A stretch of DNA of 52,303 nucleotides, from contig NZ_BAFT02000071.1 of NCBI RefSeq assembly GCF_000308475.2, positions 1-52,303 of the forward strand, written 5' to 3'. This DNA is from Nocardia brasiliensis NBRC 14402. Its GTDB lineage: Bacteria; Actinomycetota; Actinomycetes; Mycobacteriales; Mycobacteriaceae. A program made the translations under genes and the position numbers. Below, piece by piece: positions 47,841 through 52,303 of this stretch (its first letter is position 1; the number at the start of each line of letters is the position of its first letter). Below the pieces are notes generated by a model. It saw nothing but the letters and a program-made list of their open reading frames with translations, was not told the origin of the DNA and did not search any database.

Positions 47841-47880
47841 CTCCAGAATTTTCCGGAGGTCCGAACAGTGTCTCCAGAAT
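47841..47880. promoter_or_regulatory. Repeated CTCCAGAAT motif upstream of the cutinase gene
   Basis: CTCCAGAATTTTCCGGAG (47841-47858) is a near-palindrome, and CTCCAGAAT recurs at 47872-47880. The pair sits about 100 bp before the cutinase start, in the right place for an operator. The rest of the 288-bp gap to the RidA gene shows nothing else clear. Confidence 0.4.
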
Positions 47881-48027
47881 GTTCGCCCGACGCCAGCGGG
47901 TTCGGCCACTTCCTTCGGAAATTCGGCCGATCATCGGCTCGGATCCTGTGCACGGCGACCGCATTTCGGCCATATGCACGGCTCCTGCCTGCGGTTATGC
48001 GGCGTACGCACAAGCAGGGGTCCGGTC

Positions 48028-48426
48028 CTACGCGCGGTCGGGGATCACGGCGGTGACCTCGATTTCCACCATCGCTTCCTTTTCGATGAGCCGGCTGACC
48101 TCGATGGCGGTCATCGCGGCGTCGAAGGTGCCGATGATCTCCCGGAAGGCGGTGCCGATATCGCGCTGGGCCGCGATGTAGGCGTCGGCGTCGGTGACGT
48201 ACCACGTCATCCGGACGATATGCGCGGGCTCGGCGCCCGCCTCGGCCAGCACCGCGACGACATTGCGCAGCGCTTGCCGGACCTGGCCGGCGAGGTCGTG
48301 GGCGCGGAACACGCCGTCGCTGTCCCAGCCGACCATGCCCGCCACGAACACCAGCTCGCCGCGCGCGACGACGCCGTTCGCGTAACCGCGCGGCCGCGGC
48401 CACCCCGGCGGTTGCAGCACCCTCAT
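48028..48426 (-). CDS. RidA-family protein
   Basis: The 132-residue protein has the RidA (YjgF) fold, with LVFVAGMVGWDSDG, QVRQALRNVVAVLAEAGA, VRMTWYVTD and AMVEIEVTAVIPDR at the C-terminal signature site. The canonical RidA Arg near the end (R105 type) is not in place, so it may be a subfamily member acting on another substrate. Its ATG overlaps the ligase stop (ATGA). RidA-type proteins accompany 2-aminobenzoyl-CoA and related aromatic pathways, where reactive enamine or imine intermediates occur. Confidence 0.9.
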   Translation of the reverse strand: MRVLQPPGWPRPRGYANGVVARGELVFVAGMVGWDSDGVFRAHDLAGQVRQALRNVVAVLAEAGAEPAHIVRMTWYVTDADAYIAAQRDIGTAFREIIGTFDAAMTAIEVSRLIEKEAMVEIEVTAVIPDRA

Positions 48427-50066
48427 GCCGTCGCCGCCGAATCACCGTGCATCGCACCGGTTTCGCGTAAGCGGAAGCGCTGCAGCTTGCCGGTCGGGGT
48501 GCGCGGCAGATCCGCGACGAAGGCGATGGCCCGCGGGTACTTGTACGGGGCCACAGTACGTTTCACGAAGTCCTGCAATTCCTCGACCATCCCGTCGGTG
48601 GCGTCGATCTCCGGACGAAGCACCACATAGGCTTTGACGATCTGACCACGATCCTCGTCGGGCACGCCGACCACCGCGCAGTCGGCCACGGCGGCATGTC
48701 CCGCCAGGGCATCTTCCACCTCGGGCGCGGCGATGTTGTAACCGGACGACACGATCATGTCGTCGGAGCGGGCCTGATAGTGGAAATAGCCGTCGGCGTC
48801 GACCCAGTACGCGTCGCCGGTGTAGTTCCAGCCGTCGCGCACATAGGACGTCTGCCGCTCGTCGGCGAGATAGCGGCAACCCGTCGGCCCGCGCACCGCG
48901 AGCAGCCCGACTTCCCCGGGCCCCACCGTGTTTCCGTCCGCGTCCACCACCCGGGCCTGATATCCCGGCACCGGCAACCCGGTCGCGCCCGGTCGCGCGT
49001 GCGCCTCGTCGGCCGAGATGAAGATGTGCAGCAGTTCGGTGGCGCCGATACCGTCGATCAGCTCGATCCCCGTGGCCTCGCGCCAGCGGGTGCGGGTCGA
49101 CGGCGGCAACGGTTCACCCGCGGAAACGCATTTGCGCAGTGTGGTGCCGCGCAGTCCGACCCCGTGCCGGGCGAGAATCCGATAGGAGGTGGGCGCGGTG
49201 AACAGCACCGTCGCCCCGAATTCGGTGATGGCCTCCAGCAATCGGGCCGGACTCGCCTGCTCGACCAGCACTGTCGACGCCCCGACCGTCATGGGGAACA
49301 ACAGCAGTCCGCCGAGCCCGAACGTGAAAGCCAGTGGCGGGCTGCCGATGAACACGTCGTCGGGTTCGGGCCGCAGGATGTGCCGCGGGAAGGTGTGGCA
49401 GATCGCCAGCACGTCGCGGTGAAAGTGCGCGGTGGCCTTCGGAACTCCGGTGGTGCCGGAGGTGAAGGCGATGAGGCAGACGTCGTCGGCCGCGGTCGCC
49501 ACGGTGTCGAACCAGCCGTCGTGGCGGGCCATCAGCGCTTCCAGTCCGTCGCCGGAACTGCTGTGGAAGTAGCGGATCCGGTCGAGGGTGGGGCAGGCGG
49601 CCGCGACCGCCGCGAGCTGACCGGCCAGTGCCACATCGCACAGCGCGTGGGTGATCTGCGCCTTGTCGACGATCTGGGTGAGTTCTTTGACGCGCAGCAG
49701 CGGCATGGCCGTCACGGCGATGCCGCCGGCCTTCATCACCGCGAACCAGCAGGCCGCGAGCATCGGATTGTTGGGGGCGTCCAGGAGTACCCGGTTGCCC
49801 GGCACCAGACCCATGTCGTGCACCAGCACCGCCGCGATTCGGTTGGCCTGGTCGTGTAGTTCGGCATAGGTCCAGCGAGGTCCACCGGGGGCCTGGATGC
49901 AGAGCCGGTCGCCGTTGCCGTCGAGCACATGCCGGTCGAGTAGTTCGGTGGCGCAATTGAGTCGGCTGGGGAAGCGGAGTTCCGGCCGATCGAACACGAG
50001 GTCGGGCCACTGGTCCAGCGGCGGCAGGTGGTCGCGGGCGAAGGTGTCGATGTGGGCGCTTGTCAT
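48423..50066 (-). CDS. Benzoate/2-aminobenzoate-CoA ligase-like AMP-forming enzyme
   Basis: The 547-residue ANL-superfamily enzyme has the P-loop LIAFTSGTTGVPKATAHFHR, the A5 motif GIGATELLHIF, NYTGDAYWVDADGYFHYQAR with the hinge region, IVSSGYNIAAPEVE (A8) and the catalytic Lys in PRTPTGKLQRF (A10). The A5 and TAHFHRD segments are of the benzoate and 2-aminobenzoate ligase branch. It would make an aroyl-CoA from an aromatic acid with ATP and CoA. It lies in an operon with acyl-CoA dehydrogenase, hydratase and RidA genes, pointing to CoA-dependent aerobic degradation. Confidence 0.9.
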   Translation of the reverse strand: MTSAHIDTFARDHLPPLDQWPDLVFDRPELRFPSRLNCATELLDRHVLDGNGDRLCIQAPGGPRWTYAELHDQANRIAAVLVHDMGLVPGNRVLLDAPNNPMLAACWFAVMKAGGIAVTAMPLLRVKELTQIVDKAQITHALCDVALAGQLAAVAAACPTLDRIRYFHSSSGDGLEALMARHDGWFDTVATAADDVCLIAFTSGTTGVPKATAHFHRDVLAICHTFPRHILRPEPDDVFIGSPPLAFTFGLGGLLLFPMTVGASTVLVEQASPARLLEAITEFGATVLFTAPTSYRILARHGVGLRGTTLRKCVSAGEPLPPSTRTRWREATGIELIDGIGATELLHIFISADEAHARPGATGLPVPGYQARVVDADGNTVGPGEVGLLAVRGPTGCRYLADERQTSYVRDGWNYTGDAYWVDADGYFHYQARSDDMIVSSGYNIAAPEVEDALAGHAAVADCAVVGVPDEDRGQIVKAYVVLRPEIDATDGMVEELQDFVKRTVAPYKYPRAIAFVADLPRTPTGKLQRFRLRETGAMHGDSAATA

Positions 50067-50100
50067 GGTCGAACCTTGTGGGGGAGAGGGTGATCGGAGA

Positions 50101-51273
50101 TCAGGACGGATCGGGTGGGATGCCGCGCAGCAGTTCGCGGGCGATGATCAACTGCTGCACCTCGGTGGCGCCCTCGTAGATGCGCAGGGCGCGGATATCG
50201 CGGTAGAGCCGCTCGACCGGTTGGTCGCGGACCACCCCGAGCGCACCCCACATCTGTACGGCGGCGTCGATGACCTGCTGGGCGCCTTCGGTCGCGGCCA
50301 TCTTGGCCATGGCGGCCTCCCTGGTGACCGGACGGCTCTGATCGCGTTGCCACGCGGCCCGATAGGTGAGCAGCGCGGTCGAGTCGATCGTGGTCGCCAT
50401 GCGCGCGAGTTCGGCTCGGGTGAGCTGGAAGTCGGCCAGCACGCCGCCGAACATCCGTCGCGAGGTGGTGCGTTCCAGCGCTGCGGCCAGTGCGCGCCTG
50501 GCGAAGCCGAGCGCGGCGGCCGCCACCGAGGTCCGGAAGACGTCGAGGGTGCGCATCGCGACACCGAAACCACCGCCCGCGGCGCCGATCCGCTGTGTCG
50601 CCGGTATCCGGCACCCGTCGAAGCGCAGACGGGCGAGCGGGTGCGGGGAGATCACGTCCAGGCGTTCGGCGATGTGCAGGCCCGGATTGTCGGCGTCGAC
50701 CAGGAAAGCCGAAATGCCTTTCGCGCCAGGGGCTTCGCCGGTGCGGGCGAACACGACGTAGAAGTCCGCGATACCGCCGTTGGAGATCCAGGTCTTCTCG
50801 CCGTCGAGCACGATATCGCCGCCGTCGGCACGCGCGGCGCAGGACAATGCGGCGGCATCGGAGCCCGCGGCGGTTTCCGACAGGGCGAAGGCCGCGATCG
50901 CCGTGCCGGTCGCTACCCGCGGCAGGTAGCGCCGCTTCTGTTCGTCGGTGCCCGCCAGGCTGATCGCCCCGGAACCGAGTCCCTGCATCGCGAAAGCGAA
51001 GTCGGCCAATGCGTCGCGCTCGGCCAGGATCTCGCGGGTGAGACACAGGGCGCGCGTGTCGATCCGGTCGTGACTGCCGCCGAAGTCGGTGCCCGCGACG
51101 GCCTGCCGCAACCAGCCCGCGTCCCCGAGTTCCCGGACCAGTCGGCGGCACCGGTCGTCGAGGTCGGTTTCGGTGTCCCCGCCCAGCCGTTCCGCTGCCC
51201 AATCACTCAGGGCGGCACCGTGTTTGCGGTGCTCGTCCGCGAAGAACGGCCAGTCCCAATGGTCGGCGTGCAT
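50101..51273 (-). CDS. Acyl-CoA dehydrogenase
   Basis: The 390-residue flavoprotein shows the family blocks: ALSETAAGSDAAALSCAARA (FAD and substrate contact), WISNGGIADFYVVFARTG, FGGVLADFQLTRAELA and ALRIYEGATEVQQLIIAREL, whose Glu is the likely catalytic base. It oxidises an acyl-CoA to its enoyl form and passes electrons to ETF. It lies between the hydratase gene (4-bp gap) and the ligase gene. Its substrate is probably a ring-cleaved or ring-reduced CoA ester from the ligase product. Confidence 0.94.
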   Translation of the reverse strand: MHADHWDWPFFADEHRKHGAALSDWAAERLGGDTETDLDDRCRRLVRELGDAGWLRQAVAGTDFGGSHDRIDTRALCLTREILAERDALADFAFAMQGLGSGAISLAGTDEQKRRYLPRVATGTAIAAFALSETAAGSDAAALSCAARADGGDIVLDGEKTWISNGGIADFYVVFARTGEAPGAKGISAFLVDADNPGLHIAERLDVISPHPLARLRFDGCRIPATQRIGAAGGGFGVAMRTLDVFRTSVAAAALGFARRALAAALERTTSRRMFGGVLADFQLTRAELARMATTIDSTALLTYRAAWQRDQSRPVTREAAMAKMAATEGAQQVIDAAVQMWGALGVVRDQPVERLYRDIRALRIYEGATEVQQLIIARELLRGIPPDPS

Positions 51274-51277
51274 CGGA

Positions 51278-52129
51278 CTAGTTCCCTTCGAACTTCGGCC
51301 GCGCTTTGTCCCGGAACGCGTGGTACGCGCGGGCGAAATCCTGGGTGAGCATGCAGAGGGCTTGGGCCTGCGCTTCGGCCTCGATGGCCTGGTCCACCGT
51401 CATCGACCACTCCTGGTGCAGCATGGTTTTCGTGATGCCCTGGGCGAAGGTCGGCCCCTCGGCCAGGCGGCGCGCCAGCTCGCCGGCCGCGCCGAGTACC
51501 TGTTCCGGCTCGGTCAGCTGGTTGAAGAAGCCCCACGCGTACGCTTCGGCCCCGGTCATCGTCCGACCGGTGTACAGCAGTTCGGACGCGCGGCCCTGCC
51601 CGATGATCCGCGGCAGGATCGCGCAGGCGCCCATATCGCACCCGGCGAGGCCCACCCGGGTGAACAGGAACGCGGTCTTGCTGCGCGCGGTGCCGACGCG
51701 CAGATCCGCGGCCATGGCCAGGATCGCGCCGGCGCCCGCGCACACCCCGTCGATCGCCGCGACGATCGGTTGCGGGCACGCGCGCATCGCCTTGACCAGA
51801 TCGCCGGTCATCCGGGTGAACATCAGCAGCTCGGGTGCGGGCAGCGCGATCAACGGGCCGATGATGTCGTGCACGTCGCCGCCGGAGCAGAAGTTCTCCC
51901 CGGCGCCGGACAGCACGATCACGCTGACGTCCTCGGCATAGGCCAAGCAGCGGAACAGATCTCGCAGCTCGGCGTAGGAGTCGAAGGTCAACGGGTTCTT
52001 CCGTGCGGGGCGGTCGAGCACGATCGTGCCGACACCGGCTTCGACCTGCCAGCGGAAGTGTTCGCCGGTGTAGTCGGCGAGCGTGCTGCGGTTCGCCGCG
52101 CGCAGGGCGGGATCGAGGTGCTGGGTCAT
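51278..52129 (-). CDS. Enoyl-CoA hydratase/isomerase-family protein
   Basis: The 283-residue crotonase-fold protein has GVGTIVLDRPARKNPLTFDS, the oxyanion hole GENFCSGGDVHDI, AIDGVCAGAGAILAMAADLR and VGLAGCDMGACAILPRIIG. The place of the usual catalytic Glu is occupied by Asp or Gly residues in GLAGCDMG, so the exact reaction may not be simple hydration. The C-terminus AYHAFRDKARPKFEGN is typical. Its ATG overlaps the stop of the MarR-like gene (ATGA), so the regulator and catabolic genes are in one transcript. Confidence 0.92.
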   Translation of the reverse strand: MTQHLDPALRAANRSTLADYTGEHFRWQVEAGVGTIVLDRPARKNPLTFDSYAELRDLFRCLAYAEDVSVIVLSGAGENFCSGGDVHDIIGPLIALPAPELLMFTRMTGDLVKAMRACPQPIVAAIDGVCAGAGAILAMAADLRVGTARSKTAFLFTRVGLAGCDMGACAILPRIIGQGRASELLYTGRTMTGAEAYAWGFFNQLTEPEQVLGAAGELARRLAEGPTFAQGITKTMLHQEWSMTVDQAIEAEAQAQALCMLTQDFARAYHAFRDKARPKFEGN

Positions 52130-52303
52130 GCGAGGTCCCGTGGGGTCGATGGATCGGTGTCGAGCTCGGCCGTGGTGGCGAGGTGGATGCGGAGCTTGCC
52201 GAGCAGGTCGAACAACGCTTGCTCGTTGGCGCGGCCGAAACCGGCGAACATCTCGGTGAGCCAGCCTTCGTGTTCGGCGGCCATCTCCTCGAAGCGCGTG
52301 CGG
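52126..52303 (-). CDS. MarR-like regulator, C-terminal end only
   Basis: About 59 codons are visible, ending the gene at 52126; the start lies beyond the window. The sequence FEEMAAEHEGWLTEMFAGFG followed by LFDLLGKLRIHLA resembles the dimerisation helix at the C-terminus of MarR regulators. Its stop overlaps the hydratase start. MarR regulators commonly head aromatic-acid CoA-ligase operons and respond to the aroyl-CoA. The family call from this fragment is tentative. Confidence 0.55.
   Translation of the reverse strand, partial: RTRFEEMAAEHEGWLTEMFAGFGRANEQALFDLLGKLRIHLATTAELDTDPSTPRDLA

Noticed and set aside
1..52303. CRISPR arrays, tRNA or rRNA genes, insertion sequences, prophage or integron features.
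   Set aside because: No regularly spaced repeats, cloverleaf sequences, transposase or integrase motifs, or terminal inverted repeats were recognised by eye.

Overview
The window is high-GC DNA with the gene style of the mycolata branch of Actinobacteria, and Nocardia or a close relative fits best. The grounds are a P450/TetR pair like the mycobacterial CYP136 locus, an Rv0281-type methyltransferase, IdeR-type iron boxes, a cutinase, an actinobacterial SAM-IV riboswitch and several apparently leaderless GTG-start genes. I recognise no tRNA, rRNA, IS element, prophage or CRISPR array.

Layout. 1-2.3 kb: TetR (partial), divergent P450 and ferredoxin, with two tandem operators between them. 2.3-3.7 kb: MerR and divergent imine-reductase-like gene. 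3.8-6.0 kb: two related tail-domain proteins and a lipid acyltransferase. 6.0-10.6 kb: SnoaL-like protein, small membrane protein, M14 peptidase and secreted GH92 mannosidase. 10.7-14.3 kb: tautomerase, LysR/EamA pair, and a VOC/PadR operon under two palindromic operators. 14.4-17.9 kb: two APH-fold kinases with look-alike promoters, a BrnTA-like toxin-antitoxin pair and an Rv0281-like methyltransferase. 17.9-22.5 kb: a Das-like N-acetylglucosamine-oligosaccharide import operon (lipoprotein, two permeases, cytoplasmic GH20) with no ATPase of its own. 23.0-25.0 kb: three linked membrane or cell-envelope genes. 25.0-25.8 kb: a region with no recognisable gene. 25.8-27.2 kb: a TetR C-terminal-domain protein and a PhyH dioxygenase.

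27.2-30.5 kb is the most striking locus. A SAM-IV riboswitch precedes a three-gene operon: a 2OG-Fe(II) oxygenase, a tRNA-dependent cyclodipeptide synthase (CDPS) of the XYP type, and an MFS exporter, ended by a hairpin. I read this as a SAM-controlled cyclodipeptide pathway, probably for a methionine-containing or methionine-costly product. That reading is inference.

30.6-32.6 kb: a zinc-ribbon/MBL-like protein with a strong terminator, then an alpha/beta hydrolase. 32.6-40.2 kb: siderophore uptake (two permeases, ATPase, lipoprotein, siderophore reductase) and a second, Tat-type binding protein, each behind an iron box, with a secreted GH5 endoglycoceramidase-like enzyme between them. 40.2-46.8 kb: AbrB-type membrane protein, OafA-type acyltransferase with a coupled 22-residue ORF, TerD-like protein, FAD monooxygenase and CutC. 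46.8-47.7 kb: cutinase. 48.0-52.3 kb: an operon for CoA-dependent aromatic acid (probably 2-aminobenzoate) degradation, made of RidA, aryl-CoA ligase, acyl-CoA dehydrogenase, enoyl-CoA hydratase and the end of a MarR-like gene, running off the window.

Functions are assigned from motifs read by eye; no database search was run.
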